This document shows positions 45,840-57,856 of a stretch of 64,000 bases of DNA, in pieces. This stretch comes from Enterococcus devriesei. Lineage in GTDB: Bacteria > Bacillota > Bacilli > Lactobacillales > Enterococcaceae. Position numbers and translations under genes: made by a program. The notes below the pieces were generated by a model, which was given only the letters and a program-made list of their open reading frames with translations, was not told the DNA's origin and ran no database searches. Every line of letters begins with the position of its first letter. Position 1 is the first letter of the stretch. The stretch is from the NCBI RefSeq assembly GCF_001885905.1, contig NZ_JXKM01000002.1, forward strand, positions 300,258 to 364,257, written 5' to 3'.

Positions 45840-48800
45840 ATGCCAAAACGTACAGATATTAAAAAGATCCTCGTGATCGGTTCAGGACCGATCGTGATCG
45901 GACAAGCCGCGGAATTTGATTACGCCGGCACACAAGCTTGCTTAGCGCTAAAAGAAGAAGGCTACGAGGTTGTCTTAGTCAATTCAAATCCAGCGACGAT
46001 TATGACGGACCAAGAAATCGCTGATACAGTTTATATTGAACCAATTACCTTGGAATTTGTTTCCCGTATTTTGCGGAAAGAATTGCCAGACGCAATCTTG
46101 CCGACACTAGGTGGACAAACGGGTTTAAACATGGCGATGGAATTAGCTGACTCCGGCATCTTAGATGAGTTGAAGATTGAACTGCTAGGCACCAAATTGT
46201 CCGCCATCGACCAAGCGGAAGACCGTGATTTGTTCAAACAATTAATGGAAGAATTGGACCAGCCGATTCCTGAATCAGAGATCGTCAATACAGTCGAAGA
46301 AGCAGTGGCCTTTGCGAACACGATCGGTTATCCAATCATTGTTCGCCCAGCCTTTACACTAGGGGGAACCGGCGGTGGGATGTGCGACAACGAAGAAGAA
46401 CTTCGAACTGTCGCCGAAAATGGCTTGAAGCTGTCACCTGCGACCCAGTGTTTGATTGAAAAATCAATCGCCGGCTTTAAAGAGATCGAATACGAAGTGA
46501 TGCGAGATTCTGCGGATAATGCGATCGTCGTATGTAATATGGAAAACTTCGATCCAGTTGGCATTCACACAGGAGACTCAATCGTTTTCGCGCCGAGTCA
46601 AACCCTATCCGACTACGAATATCAAATGCTGCGGGATGCTTCACTTTCGATCATTCGCGCATTAAAAATTGAAGGAGGCTGTAATGTTCAGCTGGCCCTT
46701 GATCCACATAGTTTCAATTATTATGTCATTGAAGTCAATCCGCGGGTTTCTCGTTCCTCTGCTTTAGCAAGTAAGGCAACTGGTTATCCAATTGCGAAAC
46801 TGGCTGCCAAAATCGCAGTAGGCCTTACCTTGGACGAAATGAAAAACCCAGTTACGGAAACGACGTATGCTGAATTTGAACCGGCGTTAGACTATGTTGT
46901 TGCAAAAATTCCACGTTGGCCCTTTGATAAATTTGAAAGCGGCGAGCGGGTACTTGGGACACAAATGAAAGCCACTGGTGAAGTGATGGCGATCGGTCGT
47001 AACATCGAAGAATCTTTGTTAAAAGCGGTTCGTTCATTAGAAATCGGGACATATCATGCAGAACTGCCAGAATTAAGTGAAGTAACCGACGATGAATTAA
47101 CGGAAAAAATGGTTAAAGCGCAAGACGACCGCTTATTCTACTTAACGGAAGCGATTCGTCGCGGCTATTCAATCCAAGAAATCAATGAATTGACCAAAGT
47201 CGATTTGTTCTTCTTAGATAAATTACTCCACGTTGTCGAATTAGAAAGAGCGTTAACCCAGAATAAAAAAGACGTGAGCTTGTTAAAGAAAGCCAAGCAA
47301 AATGGTTTTGCCGATGTAAAAATCGCGCAACTTTGGAATATGTCCGCTGACGAAGTAAGAAAATTTAGAACAAGTGAAAAAATCGTACCGGTCTACAAAA
47401 TGGTCGATACGTGTGCGGCGGAGTTTGAATCACAAACACCATACTTCTACAGCACTTATGAATTTGAAAACGAAAGCGTTCGTTCTAACCGAGAATCAGT
47501 TCTTGTTTTAGGCTCAGGACCAATCCGGATTGGACAAGGGGTCGAGTTTGACTACGCAACGGTTCATTCGGTAAAAGCGATTCAAGCGGCCGGCTATGAA
47601 GCAATCATTATGAACAGCAATCCTGAAACAGTCTCAACCGACTTCTCTGTTTCAGATAAATTATACTTTGAGCCACTAACGCTAGAAGACGTTATGAACG
47701 TCGTTGAGCTAGAGCAGCCAATCGGCGTAATCGTCCAATTCGGTGGACAAACGGCGATCAACTTGGCGGAACCGTTAGTCAAAAGCGGCGTCAAAATTTT
47801 AGGAACGACGATCGAAGATTTAGACCGAGCGGAAGATCGTGATCAATTTGAACAAGTCTTACAAAAATTAGCTATTCCGCAGCCGCCAGGTGACACAGCA
47901 ACCAGCGCAGAAGAAGCAGTAGTAATCGCTGAAAAAATCGGTTATCCCGTTTTAGTTCGCCCAAGTTATGTCCTTGGGGGACGCGCGATGGAGATCGTCG
48001 AAAATCAAGCAGACTTAGAAGATTATATGGCGAATGCCGTAAAAGCTTCCCCAGAACATCCAGTTTTAGTCGATCGTTACTTGATTGGTAAAGAATGTGA
48101 AGTTGATGCGATCTGTGACGGTGAGACCGTTCTGATTCCAGGAATCATGGAACACATCGAACGAGCTGGGGTCCACTCTGGCGACTCGATGGCGGTTTAT
48201 CCGCCACAAACCTTCTCAGATGAGTTGAAGGCGACGATTGAGGACTACACTCGCCGTTTAGCGCTAGGGATGAATTGTATCGGCATGATGAATATCCAGT
48301 TTGTCATCCATAACGATGAAGTCTTCGTGATCGAAGTCAATCCACGGGCTAGCCGGACGGTGCCATTCTTGAGTAAGATCACGAATATTCCAATGGCGCA
48401 AATCGCTACAAAAGCGATCTTAGGGCAAAGCTTGAAGGAATTAGGCTATCAAGACGGGTTGTATCCTGAAAGTGAAATGGTCCACGTCAAAGCACCGGTC
48501 TTCAGCTTCACGAAGCTGCAAAAAGTCGATACTTACTTAGGACCGGAAATGAAATCAACTGGTGAAGTCATGGGAACGGATCGCAGCTTAGCAAAAGCTT
48601 TATACAAAGCCTTTGCGGCAGCGGGACTTTACTTACCAGATTTCGGAGCTGTCTTGTTCACGGTCGCTGATGAAACGAAAGATGAAGCCTTGGCTCTTGC
48701 AAAACGTTTCAAAGAGGTTGGCTATAGTCTGATTGCAACCGCGGGAACGGCCAAATTCTTAGAAGAAAATGGCTTGAACGCCAAAACGATTGCGAAGATT

Positions 48801-49022
48801 TCGGAATCAGATGATCATAACGTCATCGATTTGATTCGCAGCGGAGAAGCTCAAGTGGTCATCAATACGATGGATAAAAACCGGCAAAACGCTTCTGAAG
48901 ATGGCTTTATCATTCGAAGAGAAGCAGTGGAACATGGTGTACCATTATTCACGTCGCTAGATACAGCAGATGCCATCTTACGGGTCATGGAATCACGGGC
49001 GTTTTCAATTCAAGAAATTTAA
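45840..49022 (+). CDS. carB: Carbamoyl-phosphate synthase large chain
   Basis: A 1060-residue protein with two homologous ATP-grasp halves: [23 protein letters not shown] (~12) and [22 protein letters not shown] (~562), and [12 protein letters not shown] / [13 protein letters not shown] for ATP binding. The C-terminal MGS-like domain (~935-1060) is the allosteric site. Full length. Being in the pyr operon, it is probably the pyrimidine enzyme and must also serve arginine unless another set exists. Confidence 0.97.
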   Translation: MPKRTDIKKILVIGSGPIVIGQAAEFDYAGTQACLALKEEGYEVVLVNSNPATIMTDQEIADTVYIEPITLEFVSRILRKELPDAILPTLGGQTGLNMAMELADSGILDELKIELLGTKLSAIDQAEDRDLFKQLMEELDQPIPESEIVNTVEEAVAFANTIGYPIIVRPAFTLGGTGGGMCDNEEELRTVAENGLKLSPATQCLIEKSIAGFKEIEYEVMRDSADNAIVVCNMENFDPVGIHTGDSIVFAPSQTLSDYEYQMLRDASLSIIRALKIEGGCNVQLALDPHSFNYYVIEVNPRVSRSSALASKATGYPIAKLAAKIAVGLTLDEMKNPVTETTYAEFEPALDYVVAKIPRWPFDKFESGERVLGTQMKATGEVMAIGRNIEESLLKAVRSLEIGTYHAELPELSEVTDDELTEKMVKAQDDRLFYLTEAIRRGYSIQEINELTKVDLFFLDKLLHVVELERALTQNKKDVSLLKKAKQNGFADVKIAQLWNMSADEVRKFRTSEKIVPVYKMVDTCAAEFESQTPYFYSTYEFENESVRSNRESVLVLGSGPIRIGQGVEFDYATVHSVKAIQAAGYEAIIMNSNPETVSTDFSVSDKLYFEPLTLEDVMNVVELEQPIGVIVQFGGQTAINLAEPLVKSGVKILGTTIEDLDRAEDRDQFEQVLQKLAIPQPPGDTATSAEEAVVIAEKIGYPVLVRPSYVLGGRAMEIVENQADLEDYMANAVKASPEHPVLVDRYLIGKECEVDAICDGETVLIPGIMEHIERAGVHSGDSMAVYPPQTFSDELKATIEDYTRRLALGMNCIGMMNIQFVIHNDEVFVIEVNPRASRTVPFLSKITNIPMAQIATKAILGQSLKELGYQDGLYPESEMVHVKAPVFSFTKLQKVDTYLGPEMKSTGEVMGTDRSLAKALYKAFAAAGLYLPDFGAVLFTVADETKDEALALAKRFKEVGYSLIATAGTAKFLEENGLNAKTIAKISESDDHNVIDLIRSGEAQVVINTMDKNRQNASEDGFIIRREAVEHGVPLFTSLDTADAILRVMESRAFSIQEI

Positions 49023-49073
49023 TTTAAACAGAGTGGAGTTCACTTCACTCTGTCGATCTATAGGGAGGCCGTT

Positions 49074-50776
<1,703 letters not shown>

Positions 50777-50790
50777 ACAGGAGGCAGAAA

Positions 50791-51507
50791 ATGGAACAAC
50801 GACCGATTATCGCTTTTGACTTTGCATCGAAGCAGGAAATTGAAACTTTTTTAACGCATTTTCCTTTAGAAGAAAAATTGTTCATAAAGATTGGGATGGA
50901 GCTTTTTTACCAAGAAGGTCCCGCAATTGTAAATTTTTTACGAGCACAAGGCCATGACATCTTTTTGGATTTGAAATTGCATGACATTCCTAATACGGTT
51001 CAAAAAGCGATGCGAGGCATTGCGAAAATGGGTGTCAAGATCACAAATGTTCATGCAGCCGGCGGTGTAGAAATGATGTCTGCCGCTAAACAAGGTTTGA
51101 TTGAAGGAACAAGTGAAGGACAGTCGATTCCGGAATTAATCGCCGTGACTCAGTTAACTTCCACTAGTGAAGAGCAGATGCACGAAGACCAGTTGATCAA
51201 CGTCAGCTTACAAGAAAGTGTCTTGCATTATGCCAAGTGTGCTAAAAAAGCCGGCCTGGACGGGGTTGTTTGTTCCGCTCACGAGGTCGAAAAAATTCAT
51301 GAAGCAACCAGTCAAGACTTTATCTGTCTAACTCCTGGAATTCGGCCAAAAGGTGCCAGTGTCGGTGATCAAAAACGCGTCATGACGCCTGACAAAGCTC
51401 GAGCAATCGGCTCCAACTATATTGTCGTTGGCCGACCAATCACTCAGGCAAAAGATCCTTATCAAAGCTATTTAAAAATCAAACAAGAATGGAACGGTGA
51501 AGTATAA
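50791..51507 (+). CDS. pyrF: Orotidine 5'-phosphate decarboxylase
   Basis: A 238-residue TIM barrel decarboxylating OMP to UMP. The catalytic Asp-Lys-Asp set is in [13 protein letters not shown] (~57); the phosphate-site motifs are [10 protein letters not shown] (~180) and YIVVGRPIT (~210). ACAGGAGG upstream. pyrE begins at the next base. Confidence 0.97.
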   Translation: MEQRPIIAFDFASKQEIETFLTHFPLEEKLFIKIGMELFYQEGPAIVNFLRAQGHDIFLDLKLHDIPNTVQKAMRGIAKMGVKITNVHAAGGVEMMSAAKQGLIEGTSEGQSIPELIAVTQLTSTSEEQMHEDQLINVSLQESVLHYAKCAKKAGLDGVVCSAHEVEKIHEATSQDFICLTPGIRPKGASVGDQKRVMTPDKARAIGSNYIVVGRPITQAKDPYQSYLKIKQEWNGEV

Positions 51508-52134
51508 ATGATCGCAGAACAAATCGCGAAAGACTTATTATCAATCGAAGCAGTTTCTTTAAGCCCTGACGAACCTTTTACTTGGGCAAGTGGCTTAAAG
51601 TCACCAATTTATTGCGACAACCGCGTAACCATGAGCTATCCAGCAGTTCGCCGTGCTATCGCAAAAGGCTTAGCGGATAAAATCAAACAAGACTTTCCGA
51701 ATGTGGAAGTGATCGCCGGAACAGCTACGGCAGGGATTCCTCACGCAGCTTGGGTAGCTGAATTGTTAGATTTGCCAATGGTCTATATTCGCAGCAAACC
51801 AAAAGATCATGGTCAAGGCAATCAAATCGAAGGCCGTATTAAAGAAGGCCAGAAAATGGTCGTGATCGAGGACTTGATTTCAACTGGCGGCAGTGTTTTA
51901 GAAGCAGCGCAAGCAGCGGAAAAAGAAGGTGCCGACGTCTTAGGCGTGGCGGCGATTTTCACTTACGAATTAGCTAAAGGAAAGCATAATTTCGAGACAG
52001 CTAATATACCATTAGTAACTTTGACTAATTATTCAACCTTGATCGAAAGTGCTTTAACAGAAAATTACATCAATCAAGAACAGCTTGAACTATTAAAAAA
52101 ATGGCGCCAAGACCCAGAAAACTGGTTAAACTAA
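51508..52134 (+). CDS. pyrE: Orotate phosphoribosyltransferase
   Basis: A 208-residue enzyme joining orotate and PRPP to OMP. The PRPP motif is [17 protein letters not shown] (~115-131), the start [16 protein letters not shown] (~24) is typical. Last gene of the pyr operon, with a terminator 24 bases on. The operon therefore encodes all steps from glutamine and bicarbonate to UMP. Confidence 0.97.
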   Translation: MIAEQIAKDLLSIEAVSLSPDEPFTWASGLKSPIYCDNRVTMSYPAVRRAIAKGLADKIKQDFPNVEVIAGTATAGIPHAAWVAELLDLPMVYIRSKPKDHGQGNQIEGRIKEGQKMVVIEDLISTGGSVLEAAQAAEKEGADVLGVAAIFTYELAKGKHNFETANIPLVTLTNYSTLIESALTENYINQEQLELLKKWRQDPENWLN

Positions 52135-52157
52135 GAAAATTAGTTTGTAAAAAAGTG

Positions 52158-52186
52158 AAAAAAGCATCTGCGGGTGCTTTTTTTAT
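52158..52186 (+). terminator. Terminator of the pyr operon
   Basis: AAAAAAGCA, loop TCTGCGGG, TGCTTTTTTT. Confidence 0.85.
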
Positions 52187-52279
52187 TTTGCTGCGACTAC
52201 CTTACAAGTATATTAAGAGCTGAAACAGAACATTAATGGTATAGTATTTTCAGAAGTTTTTTAGAAAAGAGGTACTTAG

Positions 52280-53302
52280 ATGTATGAAAAATTTATAAAC
52301 AATACCCGTTTACGAAGGTTCACTGTCCTCGCACTAGTGATCTTCATTCTTTTTTTAGTCAAAGATTTTTTGACTCCGATTTTACTGACGTTTATCTTTA
52401 CCTTGATTTCCGTTAGGGTGGTTAAGTTTGTTCAACGCTTTATCAAGGCTCCGACTTTTCTACTGGCGACAATCCTTTATGTGATTGAATTGGTGCTTTT
52501 GTATCTGCTGATATCACGATATTCAACGATTTTAATCGATCAAGTCGTTTCAACTTATGATTCGATTGTTCATTTTTATCAGCATAAAGAATTCCAGTCG
52601 GATGTCATTACAAATTTTATTGCCGATTATTTTAAAAATCATAATTGGCAAGACAAGTTAGAGAGCGGCGCAGGTATGATTTTGGTTCAATTGCAAAATG
52701 TCGGTCGTTTGGCGGTAGAATTTGTCATGTCCTTTATCTTGAGTTTCTTTTTCATGATCGAAAAGGAAAAAACAGTCTTATTCTCTCGGAATTTTCTAAG
52801 CAGTGAATATGCGTGGTTCTTCCAAGACTTATTTTATTTTGCTAAAGTATTTGTCGAAACCTTCGGGGTAGTCGTAGAGGTACAATTATTGATCGCGCTA
52901 GTGAATACTTTGGTCACGACGTTAGGCCTTGGGGTGATCGGTTTTACTCAGTTACCAACCTTAGCGATTATGATTTTCTTCTTGAGCTTGATTCCGGTGG
53001 CCGGGGTGATCTTTTCTTGTATCCCATTAACCTTAATCGCTTATTCAACTGGCGGTATCCAGACGGTCGTTTATGTGTTGATTTTGATTGTGATCGTTCA
53101 TTGTATCGAAGCATATATTTTGAATCCAAAATTTATGTCCAGTCGAACCAAACTACCGATTTTTTATACCTTCGTAATTTTGCTGTTTAGTGAACGCTTC
53201 TTAGGGGTATGGGGGTTGATTGTTGGGATTCCGATCTTTAATTTCTTTTTAGAAATTTTAGGAGTAAAAATAAGAACGAAAAAAACGGAGCAGCTTGATT
53301 AA
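52280..53302 (+). CDS. AI-2E family transporter
   Basis: A 340-residue membrane protein of the PerM/TqsA family with about 7-8 membrane segments and the central extracytoplasmic-like helical part (~85-155). Substrates vary: AI-2, Na+/H+ and others are known for the family, so none is assigned. Motifs IMIFFLSLIPVAGVIFSCIPL (~237) and LFSERFLGVWGLIVGIPIF (~303) fit the family. AGAGG precedes the ATG; an extended -10 (TGG-TATAGT, 52237-52245) is upstream. The stop overlaps convergent rqcH by 4 bases. Confidence 0.85.
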   Translation: MYEKFINNTRLRRFTVLALVIFILFLVKDFLTPILLTFIFTLISVRVVKFVQRFIKAPTFLLATILYVIELVLLYLLISRYSTILIDQVVSTYDSIVHFYQHKEFQSDVITNFIADYFKNHNWQDKLESGAGMILVQLQNVGRLAVEFVMSFILSFFFMIEKEKTVLFSRNFLSSEYAWFFQDLFYFAKVFVETFGVVVEVQLLIALVNTLVTTLGLGVIGFTQLPTLAIMIFFLSLIPVAGVIFSCIPLTLIAYSTGGIQTVVYVLILIVIVHCIEAYILNPKFMSSRTKLPIFYTFVILLFSERFLGVWGLIVGIPIFNFFLEILGVKIRTKKTEQLD

Positions 53303-53318
53303 GCTGTTCCGTTTTTAC
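53281..53318. terminator. Bidirectional terminator overlapping two stop codons
   Basis: AAAAACGGAGCAGCTT, loop GATT, AAGCTGTTCCGTTTTT (one G-U). Confidence 0.9.
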
Positions 53319-55002
53319 GTAATTGTTCAATCGTTGTTTCTTCAGGTGTGACAAAAAGCGTCTTTTGATTTTCGTAGATCACGAAGCCGGGCTTGGCTCC
53401 GTTTGGTTTATGGACATGCTTGACTGCGACATAATCTACTGGAACTTGCGCCGATTGTCGGAATTTAGAGAAATAAGCGGCCAGCTCCGCCGCTTCCATT
53501 AAGGTTTCGTCGCTAGGATCATCATGCTTAATGATGACATGGGAGCCGGGGATATTCTTAGCATGGAGCCAAATATCTGATTTACGAGCTTGCTTTAAGG
53601 TCAACTGATCGTTCTGTAAATTATTTTTGCCCACTAGGATCTCGGTACCGTCACTGGCGAAGAAATGCTCCGGCTTGGAAGGACTGTGCTTGCGCTTTTT
53701 CTTACTGCCTTTTTGTTTTAAATAGCCACTGGCAATCAGTTCTTCTTTGATCACTTCGATATCCATTGGGCCAGCGATTTCTAGCTGTGATAAGACGGAT
53801 TCTAAATAAGCGATTTCTGACTTTGCTTCAGCGATTTGGTCATAAATCAGCTTCACCGCATTTTTCAGCTTTTGATATTTTTGAAAATATTTTTGGGCAT
53901 TTTGATTTGGTGTTAAAGCTGGATTCAAGACAATTGTGATTGGCGTGTTTTCTTCATAATAATTTTCCAACTGGATACTTTCAGCACCGCGAGGGACTTG
54001 CGCCATAAAAGTTGTCAGCAGTTCACCGTCTCGTCGATATTCTTCAGCGTTCTCTGAATCTTGTAAGGTCTTTTCACGTTTAGCTAGCTTCGTCTGATTT
54101 CGTTTGATCTCGTTGTCGACTTTCCGAATCAGCTCGTTGCCTAATTGTTTGACGCGATCCTTTTCAGCCTTTTCGCCGTAAAACCCATCTAACAAGCTGC
54201 TTAGGCTTTGATAGGTCGTTGTAGTGTCAAAGCTCTTGAAAGCTAACGGCGCAAAAAATTCTTTTTGGCCGATCGTACCAAGCGTAGGAACCAAGTTGCT
54301 TTGAATACTTTGCCAAAAATCAGACCAGACGGACATCTTTTCATTTGGCTTTTCAGCTAACCGCAGGGCCAATTCATTCGCAGTGTCCCGTCCAAGACCT
54401 TGAAAAGTTTGCTGCAAGTAACGGCCATCTAATTCTTCGGCGGTAGAAAGCAGCGTAAAGACTTGCTCTTTCGTAACGTGAAATGGATTTAGTTGGGTTT
54501 GTTTCGGCGGCTCGATATAATCGCTGCCAGGCAATAAGGAACGATAAGTATTTTGCGAATGACCGACATGTTTGATTGCATCCAAAATCTTACCAGTCTG
54601 TTTATTTAACAGAACGATGGTTGAGTGACGCCCCATCAATTCTACGATCAAGACGATATTTTGCAAGTCACCGAGTTCATCTCGTTTACTAAATGTAAAA
54701 TGGACAACCCGATCGTTTTCGATTTGGTGAATGTCTTCCAAGATAGCGCCATCTAAATGCTTCCGCAGCATCATGACAAAATTTGGTGGTGTATCAGGAT
54801 TTGTATAAGCAATCTCGGTTAATTGGATCCGAGCATAGCTTGGATGAGCAGAAAGCAGTAGCCGTTGGTTTTTGCCTTGTGCACGAATGACTAATACAAT
54901 TTCATGTTCGTAAGGCTGGTGGATCTTGGAAATTCTTCCGGTGCTAAGCTGATCATTTAACTCCCGCACCATTGCATGGGTAAAAACTCCATCAAAGGAC
55001 AT
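53299..55002 (-). CDS. rqcH: Ribosome quality control factor RqcH (FbpA/NFACT family)
   Basis: A 567-residue protein. NFACT-N domain (~1-230; MSFDGVFTHAMVRELNDQL, then MMLRKHLDGA), coiled coil (~270-330 and ~375-415), NFACT-R domain (~450-555) with SDIWLHAKNIPGSHVII. Homologues bind stalled 50S-peptidyl-tRNA complexes and add C-terminal alanine tails; the same family was named fibronectin-binding protein in streptococci. GAGGG precedes the ATG. Confidence 0.93.
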   Translation of the reverse strand: MSFDGVFTHAMVRELNDQLSTGRISKIHQPYEHEIVLVIRAQGKNQRLLLSAHPSYARIQLTEIAYTNPDTPPNFVMMLRKHLDGAILEDIHQIENDRVVHFTFSKRDELGDLQNIVLIVELMGRHSTIVLLNKQTGKILDAIKHVGHSQNTYRSLLPGSDYIEPPKQTQLNPFHVTKEQVFTLLSTAEELDGRYLQQTFQGLGRDTANELALRLAEKPNEKMSVWSDFWQSIQSNLVPTLGTIGQKEFFAPLAFKSFDTTTTYQSLSSLLDGFYGEKAEKDRVKQLGNELIRKVDNEIKRNQTKLAKREKTLQDSENAEEYRRDGELLTTFMAQVPRGAESIQLENYYEENTPITIVLNPALTPNQNAQKYFQKYQKLKNAVKLIYDQIAEAKSEIAYLESVLSQLEIAGPMDIEVIKEELIASGYLKQKGSKKKRKHSPSKPEHFFASDGTEILVGKNNLQNDQLTLKQARKSDIWLHAKNIPGSHVIIKHDDPSDETLMEAAELAAYFSKFRQSAQVPVDYVAVKHVHKPNGAKPGFVIYENQKTLFVTPEETTIEQLRKNGTA

Positions 55003-55043
55003 ATTTTATCCCTCATTTCTATTCGTAATAGCTCTATTATAAA

Positions 55044-55078
55044 CAAAAAAAGGCCAGTGACCAAGCAAGTCACTGGCA
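55044..55078 (-). terminator. Terminator after pckA
   Basis: Minus strand GCCAGTGAC, loop, GTCACTGGCC followed by TTTTTTTG; lies between pckA and rqcH. Confidence 0.9.
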
Positions 55079-55083
55079 AGTGG

Positions 55084-56751
55084 TTAAAGATTAATTGTTT
55101 CTTTGTAGCTATTGAGCTGATCGAGTAGTCCTAATAGTAATTGCTCCGCTTCATTCGGCAAACGATCGTAACCGCCTTGAAAGGTTTTACGCGATTGAAC
55201 AAAGGCTAAACGTGTTTCTAAGCGACTCATTAAATGGAGCAAGTAATGCTGGCTATCGAAATTCGGCTCATGTCCTTTTACCGGTAAGTAGCTGATTTTA
55301 TCTAAAGGTCCGAAAGGCTTAAACGAAGCTGAGCCATCAATGATTTTTTCAATACTGGAAAGAGTCTGTTCTGGCGTGACCTTTTGTCCTTTGAAATCAC
55401 CTGTATTCAAAATGAAGCAGGCTGTTTGCTGTTTCTCAAACAACTCTTTAAAATCCTGATAGTCCTCCTGTAACGGATAACAGCGGAAAGGGTTGGCAAA
55501 GGGTTCGATCACTAATTGATCAGACTTTTCGCCAACGATGTTTTCAGCAGTCGAGCGCTTCGTGGCTAAAGTGGCTCCAAAGATAGCCGCCAATGAAGGA
55601 TCTTCTATTTTGATTAGAGGTGGTAGACTGTCATCCTTCATGATCCAGAATAATCCGTCAACTTTTTCAGCGATATGATCGACCCGATTCGGTGTTGCAT
55701 AGCGGCTCTTGATACTGCGGCCGTTGCCGTTACGAATATCTTCGGTGACTAAGACTTTTTTATTATCCTCATCTAAAGTGACACCAACATTTTGAGCAGT
55801 CACGATATATTTGATTTGTTCGCTAGTCATTGGATAATCCTGTGTTTTATCGAAGTAGGCTGGTTCTAAAGCCGTAGTCGAACCTTTGTCTTTGGAAATC
55901 ACAAAGGCATCATCATGAAGAACATGGACTTCTCCTTTATTTTTAGGTTTTGCTAAAGTTATGGTTGATTTTCCGGAACCGGATAATCCAAAGGCAGCCA
56001 TTGTGTATTTTTTATTTTCCAACAAATATTGTTTCATGCCGCCGTGACAAGCAATAAAGCCGTTGCGATGAGCAGTAGCCCAAGCTAAAGTCAAAGTCGC
56101 TTTCTTTAATTCGCCAAAGTAGCGCAGTCCTAAAATCCCGGCACAATTATGCTTTGGATCAATCACCACTACACCGTCAGGAAAATCGGGGTGCTGCCAA
56201 TCCGGGTCTGCGAAAAGAAATAGATCGCCGGTATTAATTGCTTTAGATTCTTGATAAAAATGATGCTTCGCGTCGCCAATTTGGAAATTTAATAAATATG
56301 AATAAAGGTTTGGGCTGTAGTCAGCTGGCAGCATCAAATGCGCCTTCACCGTGAATTCTTCGTCTAAACCTACTAGCACATCACCAGAGTAAAACTGCTT
56401 GTCTCTTGACTGAAAGACCGCTTCTCGCAGTAACTCACTATAAAAATCTGCATCAATGCCTTCTTGTCCCACAATTCTTCGCGCTGCTGCCGTTCGACCT
56501 ACGATATTGCCATCATTCGTAACTAAAACTTTCGAATCTGTCGGTAGTTGCAGTTTATTGGTGTGGGCGACACTAAGATCGGTAGTGATTGTACCAGGAC
56601 TTTTTTTTGCTAAGGCGTAGGCATCCGCCAAATGACGAATCCGTGTCACGTTGTTCCCGTAAAAAGCTGTCTCAATCACACTGCGAATGTTTGAAAAAAG
56701 GCGATTCTTTTTGGTGATGTCCTCATGACTAAAATGTTCAATACTACTCAT
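55084..56751 (-). CDS. pckA: Phosphoenolpyruvate carboxykinase (ATP), divergent
   Basis: A 555-residue PEPCK-family protein converting oxaloacetate and ATP to PEP and CO2. The P-loop GLSGSGKSTI (~258), the metal-site HDDAFVI (~284), HRNGFIACHGG (~232) and RSIKSRYATPNRVDHI (~355) fit the ATP-type fold. The sequence is divergent from the standard enzyme (RxGxR and IGDDEH motifs are not matched exactly), as in other Lactobacillales; assignment is by motif order and length. AGGAGG precedes the ATG. The promoter region contains TGTGAGCGTTTTAT (about 56799-56812, minus), 3 mismatches from a cre site, so CcpA control is possible. Confidence 0.8.
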   Translation of the reverse strand: MSSIEHFSHEDITKKNRLFSNIRSVIETAFYGNNVTRIRHLADAYALAKKSPGTITTDLSVAHTNKLQLPTDSKVLVTNDGNIVGRTAAARRIVGQEGIDADFYSELLREAVFQSRDKQFYSGDVLVGLDEEFTVKAHLMLPADYSPNLYSYLLNFQIGDAKHHFYQESKAINTGDLFLFADPDWQHPDFPDGVVVIDPKHNCAGILGLRYFGELKKATLTLAWATAHRNGFIACHGGMKQYLLENKKYTMAAFGLSGSGKSTITLAKPKNKGEVHVLHDDAFVISKDKGSTTALEPAYFDKTQDYPMTSEQIKYIVTAQNVGVTLDEDNKKVLVTEDIRNGNGRSIKSRYATPNRVDHIAEKVDGLFWIMKDDSLPPLIKIEDPSLAAIFGATLATKRSTAENIVGEKSDQLVIEPFANPFRCYPLQEDYQDFKELFEKQQTACFILNTGDFKGQKVTPEQTLSSIEKIIDGSASFKPFGPLDKISYLPVKGHEPNFDSQHYLLHLMSRLETRLAFVQSRKTFQGGYDRLPNEAEQLLLGLLDQLNSYKETINL

Positions 56752-56925
56752 CTGAAAACCTCCTCTAATTAGATTGTTATTATTATAATATCATTAAAAT
56801 AAAACGCTCACAATCAAATAAAAAAACGTTATTCAAAAAAGACGATTGGAGATAAAGAAATCATCCTCGTGAAGGTAGCGCTTTTAAGATAAAAATAATA
56901 TAATGATAAGAAGGAGGGCGTTAAT

Positions 56926-57486
56926 ATGACTAGATATTTAGAAGTATTTAAAGCGAACGCGATTATTTATTGGCGTAAATTTATTAATATCGTCTCTGAA
57001 AATGAGCGCCGCTCCTTGACAATCCTCTTTAGTTTAGTATTAGCGACACTTATTTTTTCAGCTTCCGCTGTTTATGCGCAAAAAAGTATCCGACAAGATC
57101 AGCTGAATGAACTAGTTTTCAGTTCATTAAAGTCTGATCATTTGATTCCTTTAGAGTATCAAACGATAGAACAAAAAATTAAACAAACTAAAGCAATCTC
57201 GATCATGTTTAGCCAGCCTGACGGAACTTCTTTTGAAAATGTTATGACCATTCTTGACGATCCGAATCAAAAAAATATGTTGAATCGAAAATTTTATTAT
57301 TATCCGATCGTTTATGATAGTGAAACGATTGCTCAAAAATATCAGCTCGATCCACGGCAGGTGACGTTTATTTTCTTCCAAAATGGAAAAGAAAAAAATC
57401 GCTTCGTAGTGGAAAGCTTGAAGGACTTAAATAACGAATTTATTCCTGAACTAAATCGCTTGCCGATGTGGAAATTGAACGGATAA
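56926..57486 (+). CDS. Membrane-anchored hypothetical protein
   Basis: A 186-residue protein. One N-terminal membrane segment (~31-51, SLTILFSLVLATLIFSASAV) after a basic 28-residue tail, so it is probably type II with an outside domain. Residues 52-186 show no known motif, though strand-helix order and the end RLPMWKLNG are distinctive. GAAGGAGG precedes the ATG and TATAAT is at 56899-56904. Divergent from pckA. Function unknown. Confidence 0.7.
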   Translation: MTRYLEVFKANAIIYWRKFINIVSENERRSLTILFSLVLATLIFSASAVYAQKSIRQDQLNELVFSSLKSDHLIPLEYQTIEQKIKQTKAISIMFSQPDGTSFENVMTILDDPNQKNMLNRKFYYYPIVYDSETIAQKYQLDPRQVTFIFFQNGKEKNRFVVESLKDLNNEFIPELNRLPMWKLNG

Positions 57487-57532
57487 AAATGAGAATAACC
57501 GAAAAACAATGAGCTTTTTTTAATAAAAAGTG

Positions 57533-57561
57533 TTGACAGTCGAATTTTTTTCCGCTAAACT
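57533..57561 (+). promoter_or_regulatory. trpXYZ promoter
   Basis: TTGACA (57533-57538), 17 bases, TAAACT (57556-57561). Start predicted near 57568. Confidence 0.88.
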
Positions 57562-57673
57562 AACTTCAACATCAATCAAGAAGGATGCTATTTCTACTTT
57601 TTGCTTTAGCAAATTTAGTAGAATAGTATACGGATGAAGATTATTTCTTAATAACGAAGAAGGAGTGGCATTC

Positions 57674-57733
57674 ATGAGACAAGCAAACTTATCTAATCAT
57701 CAATTGAATAGCTGGCAAAACTGGCGTAGATAA
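57674..57733 (+). CDS. trp leader peptide, MRQANLSNHQLNSWQNWRR
   Basis: A 19-residue frame with AAGGAG about 9 bases upstream, inside the trpXYZ leader. Trp codons are at 57713 and 57722, three codons apart, near the end. The stop TAA (57731-57733) is directly followed by attenuator segment 1. Two Trp in 19 residues is far above chance. It is likely translated for its ribosome position, not for its product. Confidence 0.85.
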   Translation: MRQANLSNHQLNSWQNWRR

Positions 57734-57820
57734 GTTGTATTTATGAATTCACTCATAGATACAACGTTTAGACAACTTCTAAATCTTGTATCTATGCTGG
57801 ATATTTTTTCATGTCTATTC

Positions 57821-57856
57821 CCGCATAGAGACTATCTATGCGGTTTTTGTTTTTTT
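57821..57856 (+). terminator. trp attenuator terminator (segments 4:5)
   Basis: CCGCATAGA, loop GACTA, TCTATGCGG, then TTTTTGTTTTTTT. Confidence 0.92.

Noticed and set aside
49028-49053. Terminator between carB and pyrK
   Set aside because: The hairpin ACAGAGTG/CACTCTGT has no T run; read-through within the operon is expected. It may mark RNA processing.
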